From Deltaproteobacteria bacterium (lineage in GTDB: Bacteria > Desulfobacterota > Binatia > UBA9968), in NCBI GenBank assembly GCA_023250495.1, contig JAHFAP010000012.1, positions 1-32,286 on the forward strand: a stretch of 32,286 nt of DNA, given 5' to 3'. The notes beneath the pieces are model-generated. The model saw only the letters and a program-made list of their open reading frames with translations. It was not told the origin of the DNA and ran no database searches. A program made the translations under genes and the position numbers. Shown here one piece after another: positions 1 through 7,768 of this stretch (position 1 is the stretch's first letter; each line of letters begins with the position of its first letter).

Positions 1-1
1 G

Positions 2-313
2 GTCGCCACCGACATCGCCGCGCGCGGGATCGACGTCGAGCAGATCAGCCACGTCATCAACTTCGACGTGCCGCATCATCCCGAGGACTACGTCCACCGC
101 ATCGGCCGCACGGGCCGCGCGCTCGCCGCGGGCGACGCCTTCACCATCGTGATCGCCGAGAATCTCCCGGAGATCGCCGCGATCGAGCGCTTCATCGCCC
201 AGAAAATTCCGCGCGTGAAGCTGGAAGGCTTCCCCTACAAATACACGCGCCTGCTCGAGGCGGCTCCACCGCCTCCCTTCGGCGGCCGGTCCCGAAGAAG
301 AAGCCGGTGGTGA
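2..313 (+). CDS. DEAD-box ATP-dependent RNA helicase, C-terminal part (5' truncated)
   Basis: The reading frame is open from base 2 and runs off the left edge, so only the last 103 residues are present. They begin with VATDIAARGIDVEQISHVINF (motif V region, split here as VATDIAARGID and the INFD strand), followed by YVHRIGRTGRA (motif VI). These are hallmarks of the second RecA lobe of superfamily 2 RNA helicases, which unwind or remodel RNA with ATP. The end is a short proline- and arginine-rich tail (PPPPFGGRSRRRSRW), a reduced form of the basic tail common in RhlE-like proteins. The subtype cannot be assigned without the N-terminal lobe. A weak 5-bp hairpin (314-327) follows the stop but lacks an adjacent T tract. 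Confidence 0.93.
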   Translation, partial: VATDIAARGIDVEQISHVINFDVPHHPEDYVHRIGRTGRALAAGDAFTIVIAENLPEIAAIERFIAQKIPRVKLEGFPYKYTRLLEAAPPPPFGGRSRRRSRW

Positions 314-472
314 GGTTGAGCGCAACCAAGCGCCCGAAAATTTTCTTGCTAAGCTGTTATAGTCGCAATAAAATCACGGCTAACGTTAAACACCGACATC
401 CACGCTATACTGACATAAGGCCAAAATATACTGACCATATAATCATAGTTAGCGCTTACTAGACGCAATCCT
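314..472. other. AT-rich intergenic stretch with direct repeats and a TATAAT box
   Basis: This 159-bp gap is visibly more AT-rich than its flanks. The 9-mer TATACTGAC occurs at 406-414 and again at 427-435, exactly 21 bp apart (two helical turns), which is typical of a tandem protein-binding site. A perfect TATAAT lies at 438-443, 29 bp before the GTG start at 473, but no good -35 box sits 16-18 bp upstream of it. I read the region as the probable promoter and operator of the gene at 473. Only the repeats and the hexamer are directly observed. Confidence 0.4.
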
Positions 473-1264
473 GTGATGCGAAGTTTATCAGAGGGAATTT
501 ACGCCAAGGTTGAACGGGCCACAGATCACCTCAACGCGCTTAAGTCCGAAATTGCACAGTTCTGTGAACTCAATGCTCACGAAGTCCGTCATGAGGCGGA
601 TTTTCAGGCCGGCGAGAAGACTCTCGTTTACTACGCCAGAGAGAACATTCCTCTCCGCTGGTCAATTGTGATCGGAGAGATCATCCACAACCTTCGCTCG
701 GCTCTTGATCAAGCCGTCTATGATCTCACCATTCGGGAATCTGGGCAGGCCGTCGAATTGTCGGAGTTTCCCATTTTTGCCGATAAAAATGCGTTCCTTC
801 GAACAACTAGAGGTGGAGGACTCTACAAGATTCGAGGCGTCGGCGAAAAAACAAAGAGAGTTATCGAAGAGCTGCAACCGTTCAACATCCGGAAAGAGGG
901 CACCGAATCTGTGCTCTGGTTACTGCACGAACTCTCTAACATTGACAAGCACCGCACCATCCACTTGTGCCGGCGCATGACCAGCAACGTCGAAATCGGC
1001 GTGGTTCGTGACATCACCTTTATAGGGAATTTTACCTGGTTGGCTCCGCTCGGCCTGTTGGAAGACCGTACGATACTCGCCCGCTGGAAGCCTACTGACA
1101 ACCTCGGTGACGAGGTGGACATGAATGCAAAGATTGCTTTCGATGTAGCATTTGGTCAGGGGACAGTAGCCTCCCTTGTTGGGAAATCCGTCACCGATGT
1201 ATGCGAGCGCCTCATCCGCGGTATAGGACGCGTTTTTCATTATCTTGAAGAATCTGTTAACTAA
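473..1264 (+). CDS. Hypothetical protein with HNLRSALDQ and SNIDKHR motifs
   Basis: This is a 263-aa soluble protein with no signal peptide or membrane segment. It carries HNLRSALDQ near residue 72, an LQPF segment near 135, and LHELSNIDKHRTIHL near 150-165. I recognise these as the conserved core of a widespread but uncharacterised bacterial protein family; no function is known to me and none is assigned. The start is GTG at 473 followed directly by ATG, and neither has a clear Shine-Dalgarno sequence. Base composition is lower in GC than the surrounding housekeeping genes and the upstream region is AT-rich, which suggests recent acquisition. It is an isolated gene, convergent with copA, with only 69 bp between the two stops. 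Confidence 0.75.
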   Translation: MMRSLSEGIYAKVERATDHLNALKSEIAQFCELNAHEVRHEADFQAGEKTLVYYARENIPLRWSIVIGEIIHNLRSALDQAVYDLTIRESGQAVELSEFPIFADKNAFLRTTRGGGLYKIRGVGEKTKRVIEELQPFNIRKEGTESVLWLLHELSNIDKHRTIHLCRRMTSNVEIGVVRDITFIGNFTWLAPLGLLEDRTILARWKPTDNLGDEVDMNAKIAFDVAFGQGTVASLVGKSVTDVCERLIRGIGRVFHYLEESVN

Positions 1265-1333
1265 TGTGGGCCTAACAATGAGCTCCGGCGAACCCGCCGT
1301 GCCCGCTGCTCCATGTCACGGAGCTTCGTCTCG

Positions 1334-3748
1334 CTACAGCTCCAACTTATTGAGACGCAGCGCGTTGCTGACGACGGAAACCGAGCTGAAGGTCATGGCG
1401 GCGCTGGCGATGACAGGACTTAAGAGTATTCCGAAGAACGGATAGAGCGCTCCTGCCGCAATCGGTACTCCCAGGACGTTGTAGACGAAGGCGAAGAAGA
1501 GATTCTGGCGGATGTTGCTCATCGTGCCCCGGCTGAGCCGGCGCGCCTTGGCGATTCCACGCAAGTCGCCCTTGACCAACGTGACCCCAGCGCTCTCCAT
1601 CGCCACGTCGGTCCCCGTCCCCATAGCGATGCCCACTTGAGCCTGGGCCAGCGCCGGGGCATCGTTGATTCCATCGCCGGCCATCGCTACGACGCAGCCC
1701 TTTGCCTGTAGGCGCTTTACCATCTCTCCCTTTTGCTCAGGCAAGGCTTCCGCGTAAAATTCGTCGATTCCAAGTTTCCTCGCTACCGCCTCGCCCGTCG
1801 TTGGATTGTCTCCAGTAAGCATGACGAGGCGCATTCCATCGTCGTGCAACATCCGAATCGCTTCCGGAGTCGACGGCTTGATAGGGTCCGACACGCCGAG
1901 CAATCCCGCGACGCCATCTCCAACCACAACGAACATCACCGTCTGTCCGTCCTGTCGCAATTGATCCGCAATATCCTGCAGGTTTTTCGAGCTTATGCCC
2001 AGGTCGTCGAGCAGCTTTTGATTGCCGAGCGCGACTCTTGTCCCATCGACAGTGCCGACAATCCCCTTCCCCGTTACCGACCGAAAGTTCCCGGCTTCCG
2101 AAAGTCTCAGCCCTTTTTGCTGTGCGGCAGATAGAACCGCTGCGGCCAGAGGATGCTCACTGCCACGCTCAAGGCTCGCCGCCAAGCGGAGAATCTCGGA
2201 CTCGTCCCCCCCATTTATCAACATGGTGGAGGTTAGCCGTGGCTTGCCCTCGGTAAGCGTTCCCGTCTTGTCCACGATCAGCGTATCCACCTTCTCCAAT
2301 ACCTCCAAAGCCTCGGCATTTTTAATTAGCACTCCTGCTGTCGCGCCGCGCCCGGTGCCAACCATGATCGACATCGGAGTAGCTAAACCGAGCGCGCACG
2401 GGCAAGCAATGATGAGTACGGCCACGGCGTTGAGCAGGGCATAAGCCATCCGCGGCTCTGGGCCGAACAGGCTCCAGACGACAAAGGTGATGATGGCGAT
2501 CAGAACCACCGCCGGGACAAAGTAGCCGGCGACGACGTCGGCGAGCTTTTGAATCGGAGCGCGGGTGCGCTGGGCTTCGCTGACCATGCGCACGATCCGG
2601 GCAAGTAGCGTATCGCTGCCGACGCGCTCCGCTCTCATCACAAAACTCCCGGTGCCGTTCACAGTGCCGCCCGTAACCTTGCTGCCATTCGTCTTTTCAA
2701 CTGGAATCGGCTCGCCGGTAACCATCGACTCGTCAACGGACGTCGCCCCCTCTAGGACCATCCCATCGACCGGAACCTTTTCGCCGGGGCGAACTCTCAA
2801 GCGATCTCCAGGCTGGACGCGATCCAAGGGAACATCCTCTTCGCTGCCATCGTCGCGAATCAAGCGGGCGCTCTTGGGAGCGAGTCCCAGCAGGGCTCTG
2901 ATCGCGCTGCTGGTGCGACTGCGCGCGCGCAGCTCCAGCACTTGACCCATGAGCACCAAGGTCGTGATAACGGCGGCGGCGTCGAAGTAGACAGCTACTT
3001 CGCCTCCGTGGCCACGGAACGATTCCGGAAACAGACCAGGGAAGATGGTGGCAAACAGGCTGTAAACGTAGGCGGTCCCGACACCGATGGCGATGAGCGT
3101 GAACATATTCAGGCTGCGGTTTACGATCGACGCCCAACCGCGCTCAAAGAAAGGCCAGCCGCCCCAGAGAACCACCGGCGTCGCCAGGACCAACTGCGCC
3201 CAATTGAGAAGTTGGAATGAGAGCAGCCGCTGCACCGGACGACCGGGGATGAAATCCGACATGGCGAGGAAAAAAATCGGCGCGGTAAGCGCCACGCTGG
3301 TCCAGAACCGGCGCGTCATATCCACGAGCTCGGGATTCACTTCCTCTTCGAGCGTTACGGTTCTCGGCTCCAAGGCCATGCCGCAGATTGGACAGGAGCC
3401 CGGCTCCTGCTTCACGATCTCCGGGTGCATCGGGCAGACGTATTCCGTCCGTGTCGCAGCCGGCGCAACCGTAAGCGGCTCGAGCGCCATGCCGCACTTC
3501 GGGCAAGCTCCCGGCCTAGCCACCCGCACTTCAGGATCCATCGGGCACGTGTAGACGGCGCCCGGAGGACTTTCTTTCACGTGGCTTTCACGCGGATGAG
3601 AAAGAGGCATGAGATATTTGGCAGGTTCCTTCTTGAACGTCTCCAGACAGTGAACGCTACAAAAGAAATAGGGCTGACCCGCGTAGTCGTAGCTCCCCGC
3701 GGCGGTTTCTTCCTCGACCTCCATGCCACAGACGGGATCAACCGGCAT
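1334..3748 (-). CDS. copA: Copper-exporting P1B-type ATPase with N-terminal YHS and two Cys-rich metal-binding domains
   Basis: This 804-aa P1B-1 ATPase probably exports Cu(I) across the cytoplasmic membrane using ATP. In order: a YHS domain (residues 1-46, CGM...FFC..HC); two heavy-metal-binding modules of the form Y-x-C-P-M-x-P-E ... C-P-x-C-G-M-A-L-E (about 66-91 and 103-128); a first membrane bundle (about 150-270); the actuator TGEP loop (344-347); the CPC ion-binding motif at 449-451; the phosphorylation site DKTGT at 493-497; an EHP nucleotide-binding motif near 531; and GDGINDAP at 691-698. The C-terminal membrane segment contains M-x-F-S-S, in line with copper. It uses the YHS and Cys modules instead of HMA domains at the N terminus. 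It lies directly downstream of the free-standing YHS gene, 8 bp away, and probably shares its transcript. Confidence 0.95.
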   Translation of the reverse strand: MPVDPVCGMEVEEETAAGSYDYAGQPYFFCSVHCLETFKKEPAKYLMPLSHPRESHVKESPPGAVYTCPMDPEVRVARPGACPKCGMALEPLTVAPAATRTEYVCPMHPEIVKQEPGSCPICGMALEPRTVTLEEEVNPELVDMTRRFWTSVALTAPIFFLAMSDFIPGRPVQRLLSFQLLNWAQLVLATPVVLWGGWPFFERGWASIVNRSLNMFTLIAIGVGTAYVYSLFATIFPGLFPESFRGHGGEVAVYFDAAAVITTLVLMGQVLELRARSRTSSAIRALLGLAPKSARLIRDDGSEEDVPLDRVQPGDRLRVRPGEKVPVDGMVLEGATSVDESMVTGEPIPVEKTNGSKVTGGTVNGTGSFVMRAERVGSDTLLARIVRMVSEAQRTRAPIQKLADVVAGYFVPAVVLIAIITFVVWSLFGPEPRMAYALLNAVAVLIIACPCALGLATPMSIMVGTGRGATAGVLIKNAEALEVLEKVDTLIVDKTGTLTEGKPRLTSTMLINGGDESEILRLAASLERGSEHPLAAAVLSAAQQKGLRLSEAGNFRSVTGKGIVGTVDGTRVALGNQKLLDDLGISSKNLQDIADQLRQDGQTVMFVVVGDGVAGLLGVSDPIKPSTPEAIRMLHDDGMRLVMLTGDNPTTGEAVARKLGIDEFYAEALPEQKGEMVKRLQAKGCVVAMAGDGINDAPALAQAQVGIAMGTGTDVAMESAGVTLVKGDLRGIAKARRLSRGTMSNIRQNLFFAFVYNVLGVPIAAGALYPFFGILLSPVIASAAMTFSSVSVVSNALRLNKLEL

Positions 3749-3756
3749 CGGACGCC

Positions 3757-3912
3757 TCAGCGCTTGGAGGGCTGGAGGTATTTCTCCGGGTCCTTGTCAA
3801 AGGACTCCTTACACATCTTGTGGCAGAAATAATAGGTTTGTCCTTTATAGGAAGAGGTCGCCGCAGCTTTGCGCTCCTCCACGTCCATCTTGCAGACTGG
3901 ATCTTTCGCCAT
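3757..3912 (-). CDS. Small free-standing YHS-domain protein (51 aa)
   Basis: The frame begins MAKDPVCKMDVEERKAAATS, continues through YYFCHKMCKESF and ends LQPSKR. It is a single YHS metal-binding domain with cysteines at 7, 30 and 34, in the DPVCxMxV ... YxFCxxxC arrangement. The start is supported by GGAGG 4 nt upstream of the ATG at 3912. It lies 8 bp upstream of copA, whose N-terminal 46 residues carry a second copy of the same domain. The likely role is binding or delivering copper, or another soft metal, to the adjacent ATPase; that role is inferred from the domain and position. It may be transcribed from fabH read-through, since no clear terminator lies between 3913 and 3951. Confidence 0.88.
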   Translation of the reverse strand: MAKDPVCKMDVEERKAAATSSYKGQTYYFCHKMCKESFDKDPEKYLQPSKR

Positions 3913-3951
3913 AGCGCCTCCTTATCCGGCGGGAAGAACTCGCCGTCAGGG

Positions 3952-4947
3952 TTAAAAACGGATCACCGCGGCGCCCCAGGCAAAGCCCGCGCCGAAAGCA
4001 TTGAGGAGAACGATATCCCCGCGCTGGATGCGACCTTCTTTTCGAGCCTCGTCTAAGGCCACTGGCACCGAGGCGGCCGAGGTGTTGCCGTATCGATCCA
4101 GATTCACCATCACTTTGGACATCGGCACTTTCAGACGCTCGGCTAGGGCCGTGATGATTCTTAGATTGGCCTGATGGGGAATCACGAGCGACACCTGATC
4201 GATGCTCACGTCGGCCTCGTCCAGCGCCTCGCGGCTGATCCCATCCATCGAGCGCACGGCGATTTTGAAGACCTCTTTTCCATTCATCGCGATCGTGTGC
4301 TCGTTCTTTCTGACGCTCTCGGCGCTTGCGGGTTTGAGCGACCCACCGGCAGGGACATAGAGGGTTTTCACGTGGGAGCCGTCGGTGCGCAGCCGCGTGC
4401 TGAGGATTCCCCTCGCCCCGTCATGCGACGGCCCCACCACAACCGCCCCCGCCCCGTCGCCGAAGAGGATGCAGGTGGTCCTGTCCTTCCAGTTGAGCAT
4501 CCGGCTCAAGGCGTCCGAGCCGACGACGAGGGCATGACGGATCATGCCCGTGCGAACCAAGGAATCGGCTATGGCCAGAGCGTTGAGAAAGCCTGAGCAG
4601 GCCGCGTTCACGTCGAAAGAAAAAACCTTGCGCGCCCCGAGCATATTCTCCAGCACGCAGGCCGAGCTGGGAAAGGGATAATCCGGCGTCACCGTCCCCA
4701 TAATGATGGCGTCAAGATCCTTCGCCTCCATCCCCGCATCTTTGAGGGCGCGCACCGCGGCGCGATAGGCCATGTCGGCGGTGCCCTTCCCCTCTTCGAG
4801 GACTCGCCGTTCCTTGATGCCGGTGCGCGTGGTGATCCACTGGTCGCTGGTATCGACGAGCCGCTCCAGCGCGGCGTTGGTGATCACTCGGGAGGGGAGT
4901 TCGGAGCCGGTGCCGAGAATCGCGCTTCTGGGATGCGAACCCCTCAT
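3952..4947 (-). CDS. fabH: 3-oxoacyl-[ACP] synthase III (KAS III)
   Basis: This 331-aa condensing enzyme starts type II fatty-acid synthesis by joining acyl-CoA with malonyl-ACP. The complete catalytic triad is visible: Cys117 in DVNAACSGF, His258 in IPHQAN and Asn288 in RYGNTSAAS. The GFAWGAAVIRF C terminus is also typical. I chose the ATG at 4947 because TCAGGAGGGCGAC precedes it and the protein then begins MRGSHPRSAILGTG as in the family; a longer upstream extension would only read the fabF gene in another frame. The start overlaps the fabF stop (ATGA), so the two are translationally coupled. This housekeeping copy contrasts with the atypical ketosynthase III at 26647, which lacks the His and Asn. 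Confidence 0.96.
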   Translation of the reverse strand: MRGSHPRSAILGTGSELPSRVITNAALERLVDTSDQWITTRTGIKERRVLEEGKGTADMAYRAAVRALKDAGMEAKDLDAIIMGTVTPDYPFPSSACVLENMLGARKVFSFDVNAACSGFLNALAIADSLVRTGMIRHALVVGSDALSRMLNWKDRTTCILFGDGAGAVVVGPSHDGARGILSTRLRTDGSHVKTLYVPAGGSLKPASAESVRKNEHTIAMNGKEVFKIAVRSMDGISREALDEADVSIDQVSLVIPHQANLRIITALAERLKVPMSKVMVNLDRYGNTSAASVPVALDEARKEGRIQRGDIVLLNAFGAGFAWGAAVIRF

Positions 4948-6197
4948 GTCGCCCTCCTGAAGATCACGCAGGCATTGGTCCCGCCGAAGCCGAAGGAGTT
5001 CGAAAGCACGACCTCGATATCGGCCTTGCGCGCCTGGTTCGGGACATAATCCAGATCGCACTGAGGATCAGGGTTCTCATAATTGATGGTCGGAGGAATA
5101 AGTCCGTGGTAAAGCGCCAGGACGCTATAGATTCCCTCCACTGCGCCGGCCGCGCCCAGCATGTGCCCGGTCATCGATTTCGTCGAGCTGACAGGAACTT
5201 TGTATGCGTGCTCGCTGAAGACCGTCTTGATCGCCTGCGTTTCGTTCATGTCGTTGTACTCGGTGGAAGTGCCGTGCGCGTTGATGTAATCGACCTTGTC
5301 CGGCTCGATCCCCGCGTCCTTCAGCGCCAGCGCCATGCAGCGCGCCGCCCCTTCGCCATCCGGCGCCGGCGCGGTCATGTGATGCGCGTCTCCGTTGGCG
5401 GCGTAGCCGATCACCTCGGCGTAGATCTTCGCCCCGCGCTTGAGCGCCGCTTCTCTCTCCTCAAGAATCAATATGCCGGAGCCTTCGGCGATGACGAAGC
5501 CATCGCGATCCTTGTCGAATGGGCGGCTCGCCTTCTCCGGCGCGTCGTTGCGCGTGGAGAGCGCCTTCATCGAGCTGAAACCTCCGACCCCAAGCGGCGT
5601 GATCGGCGCCTCCGCTCCGCCCGCGACGACGATGTCCTGAAGGCCGCGACGGATAAGATGGTAGGCCTCGCCGATCGCATGGTTGCCTGAAGCGCAGGCG
5701 GAAGTCGGCGTCCAGTTGACGCCTTTAGCGCCGTGGCGAATGGCGACATGGCCCGGCGCGAGGTTCGAGATCACTTTGGGAATGAAAAAGGGCGATATCT
5801 TTCTCGGGCCGCCCTCAAGATAGGCCTTGTGGTAAGTCTCGATGGTCTCAAGACCGCAAAGCCCGACGCCGATGATGACCCCGGCGCGCTCGGCCGCAGC
5901 GGGATCGATTTTGAGCCCCGCGTCTTGGAACGCCATCTGGGCAGCCGCGATGCTGTATTGAATAAAGAGATCCATTTTCTTGATCTCTTTTGGCTCGATG
6001 AAATCCTCAGGACGGAAATCGGGCACCTCCCCGGCTATCCGAGTCGCAAAGAACTCGACACCGGGGAAGCGACTGAGCGGCCTGATGCCGGAACGCCCGG
6101 CCACGATCCCTTCCCAGTTTTTTTCCACACCCGTGCCCAATGGGGTCACCATTCCCAGACCGGTGACGACAACGCGGCGTTGGTTTGACTCTCTCAT
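4944..6197 (-). CDS. fabF: 3-oxoacyl-[ACP] synthase II (KAS II)
   Basis: This 417-aa elongating condensing enzyme of type II fatty-acid synthesis is complete. It begins VVVTGLGMVTPLG, carries the nucleophile Cys168 in TSACASG, His308 in NAHGTSTEYND, Lys340 in SSTKSMTGH and His345, and ends with NSFGFGGTNA. The ATG at 6197 follows AAAAGGACCCAGCG, an acceptable ribosome site. It is the first gene of a minus-strand operon fabF-fabH, with the two genes overlapping by 4 bp and a near-consensus promoter just upstream (6223-6251). No acpP or fabD is adjacent within the window. Confidence 0.96.
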   Translation of the reverse strand: MRESNQRRVVVTGLGMVTPLGTGVEKNWEGIVAGRSGIRPLSRFPGVEFFATRIAGEVPDFRPEDFIEPKEIKKMDLFIQYSIAAAQMAFQDAGLKIDPAAAERAGVIIGVGLCGLETIETYHKAYLEGGPRKISPFFIPKVISNLAPGHVAIRHGAKGVNWTPTSACASGNHAIGEAYHLIRRGLQDIVVAGGAEAPITPLGVGGFSSMKALSTRNDAPEKASRPFDKDRDGFVIAEGSGILILEEREAALKRGAKIYAEVIGYAANGDAHHMTAPAPDGEGAARCMALALKDAGIEPDKVDYINAHGTSTEYNDMNETQAIKTVFSEHAYKVPVSSTKSMTGHMLGAAGAVEGIYSVLALYHGLIPPTINYENPDPQCDLDYVPNQARKADIEVVLSNSFGFGGTNACVIFRRAT

Positions 6198-6222
6198 CGC
6201 TGGGTCCTTTTAAAGAGCCTTA

Positions 6223-6251
6223 AAAATAGAACAGTCCGCCTAGAGGGTCAA
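6223..6251 (-). promoter_or_regulatory. Sigma-70-type promoter of fabF-fabH
   Basis: On the minus strand, TTGACC (6251-6246) and TATTTT (6228-6223) are separated by 17 bp. These match 5 of 6 and 4 of 6 consensus positions. The predicted start of transcription is near 6216, giving a leader of about 19 nt before the fabF ATG. Confidence 0.6.
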
Positions 6252-6270
6252 TAGCCTGGTTTATTAAAAG

Positions 6271-6332
6271 CCGAGGATCGAAGATGAAAGATAGCGGATC
6301 GCGTTTCTCCATCCTCTATTCTCCATCCTCGG
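6271..6332. repeat. Imperfect inverted repeat with internal 12-mer direct repeats between HDAC-family gene and fabF promoter
   Basis: The outer arms CCGAGGAT (6271-6278) and ATCCTCGG (6325-6332) pair perfectly, and inner arms ATAG/CTAT (6291-6294, 6316-6319) extend the structure with bulges. TTCTCCATCCTC occurs twice (6305-6316 and 6319-6330), 14 bp apart. The element starts about 13 bp past the stop of the HDAC-family gene. There is no T tract, so it is not an obvious terminator. It resembles other intergenic repeat blocks of this genome in style but not in sequence. Confidence 0.6.
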
Positions 6333-6344
6333 TTTTCCGTCATC

Positions 6345-7370
6345 TCACCAGTACTGCTCCTGGATTCTGAGAACCCTGCGGATCAGCGGCTCAATGGCCT
6401 CTCCACCGTGGCTTCCGAGGCCGTCAGCCATGCTCTCGCCCTTCATCCTTTCGAGGACGGAAACCACCGAATTCTTCAGCGCCGCCAAATCATACCCGCC
6501 TTCGAGCAGGAAAGCGATCTTGCCTCCCGCGTGTTTCTCTGCAAGGGCGATGAGCATAGCGGCCATGGCGCCAAAGCCGCTCTCGGTCACGTTCATGCCG
6601 CCCAGCGGATCGCGCCTGTGAGGATCGAAGCCGGCGGAGACGAGGATCCAATCCGGCGCGAATTTCTCCGCGGTCGGGACCACGATCTCGCTAAAGACGC
6701 GCAGATACTCTTCGTCGCCGCAGCCCGCGGGAAGCGGCACATTGACCGTGTAACCCGCACCGCCTCCCTCGCCCACCTCCTCAGCCGCACCTGAGCCCGG
6801 ATAGTAAGGATACTGATGGGTCGAGAGATAGAGCACCGAGCGATCCTGATAAAATGCGTCCTGGGTACCGTTCCCGTGGTGGACATCCCAGTCCATGATC
6901 AGAACCCGCTCGGCGCCGTAATGGCGCCTGACGTGATGCGCGCCGATCGCCACCGTGTTGAAAAGGCAAAAGCCCATCGCGCGATCTCTTAGCGCGTGAT
7001 GTCCCGGAGGGCGCACCAAAGCAAAACCGTTTCGCGCCTCGCCGGCGGCGATGGCGTCCAACAGCCTCAAGAAACCGCCCACGGCCAGCAATCCTACGCC
7101 GAACGAGTCTCTGCATGTCACTGTATCGCCGTCCAACGCATAGCGGTTGGTCTTGGACGTGGCCCGAACGAGCTCGATGTAGTCGGCCGTGTGGCACGAC
7201 TCGATCTCCTCCCGCAAGGCCGCTCTCGGAGGCAGGAGCTGGAAGCTCTTCGAGCCCAGCTCTGCCGCCAGATCGAGCAGGACTTTGAGACGCTCGGGTC
7301 TCTCCGGATGAAACTCGCCCGGGTCATGCTTGAGGTATTCGGGGTCGATCACTACGGCCGAACGCGCCAT
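6345..7370 (-). CDS. Histone deacetylase / acetylpolyamine amidohydrolase family protein
   Basis: This 341-aa zinc-dependent deacetylase-fold hydrolase removes acyl groups from amines; in bacteria substrates may be acetylated polyamines, acetoin-pathway intermediates or acetyl-lysine. Visible motifs are RPPGHHA (charge-relay His pair), GFCLFN, the metal site MDWDVHHGNG (Asp and His ligands), SAGFDPHRRDPLGG (second Asp ligand) and LLEGGYD near the C terminus. The length matches class II-type bacterial members. The gene stands alone on the minus strand, divergent from tatB. Specificity cannot be read from the sequence. A pyruvoyl arginine decarboxylase lies 1.2 kb away, so a polyamine substrate is worth considering, but the two genes are not in one operon. 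Confidence 0.93.
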   Translation of the reverse strand: MARSAVVIDPEYLKHDPGEFHPERPERLKVLLDLAAELGSKSFQLLPPRAALREEIESCHTADYIELVRATSKTNRYALDGDTVTCRDSFGVGLLAVGGFLRLLDAIAAGEARNGFALVRPPGHHALRDRAMGFCLFNTVAIGAHHVRRHYGAERVLIMDWDVHHGNGTQDAFYQDRSVLYLSTHQYPYYPGSGAAEEVGEGGGAGYTVNVPLPAGCGDEEYLRVFSEIVVPTAEKFAPDWILVSAGFDPHRRDPLGGMNVTESGFGAMAAMLIALAEKHAGGKIAFLLEGGYDLAALKNSVVSVLERMKGESMADGLGSHGGEAIEPLIRRVLRIQEQYW

Positions 7371-7471
7371 GGCAGGAGTCTATTTACCACCTCGAGGCGG
7401 CTGGCGCAAAGGCGACGGCGGCCTATTGCCTCTCCTTTAGAAATGGACTAGCTTACATGCGGAGGTCGAAG

Positions 7472-7768
7472 ATGTTCGGCATCGGCATGCCAGAGCTGAT
7501 TTTGATCCTGGCGCTGGCCCTGATTGTCCTGGGGCCGAAGAGGTTGCCGGAAATCGCCCGCGCGCTGGGCAAGGGGCTGGCTGAGTTTCGCCGCGCCACT
7601 GACGAGCTGAAAGAAGAGCTGCGCCAGGTGGAGGTGGACGTCGAACAGTCTTCGACAAAGGCTTCGCAGGCAGCGGATCCTACCCCGGCAAGAAGCGCGG
7701 AGACTCCTCCCTCGCCTTCCTCAAGCCAAGCTCACCCCACGGAAGAGAGTGAAAGAAAACCAAAGTAG
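7472..7768 (+). CDS. tatB: Sec-independent protein translocase subunit TatA/TatB
   Basis: This 98-aa single-pass membrane protein has the Tat hallmark order. A short N terminus with Glu8 (MFGIGMPELI) is followed by a hydrophobic helix (about residues 6-20), the GPKRLPE hinge, an amphipathic helix (EIARALGKGLAEFRRA) and a polar, proline-rich tail. The GPKRLPE hinge and Glu8 resemble TatB more than TatA, though in many lineages one protein serves both roles. The ATG at 7472 is preferred over 7457 because GGAGG at 7461-7465 is correctly spaced for it. It overlaps tatC by 20 bp, so the pair is coupled and forms the twin-arginine translocon for folded proteins. Confidence 0.93.
   Translation: MFGIGMPELILILALALIVLGPKRLPEIARALGKGLAEFRRATDELKEELRQVEVDVEQSSTKASQAADPTPARSAETPPSPSSSQAHPTEESERKPK

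Noticed and set aside
314..347. GGTTG-AGCG-CAACC hairpin after the helicase stop as a terminator.
   Set aside because: The stem is only 5 bp and the T-rich stretch begins about 13 nt later, so it is not a convincing intrinsic terminator.
1268..1325. GCCTAACAATGAGCTCCG resembles the left half of an integron attC site just after the foreign gene, with a 7-bp AGCTCCG/CGGAGCT inverted repeat.
   Set aside because: The complementary right-hand GTTAGGC core is not present, the spacing does not fit, and no second site or integrase is visible. It is more likely coincidence or a weak hairpin between convergent genes.
3913..3951. Possible terminator between fabH and the YHS gene (CGGCG...CGCCG).
   Set aside because: It is a 5-bp stem with no T tract after it; read-through seems as likely.
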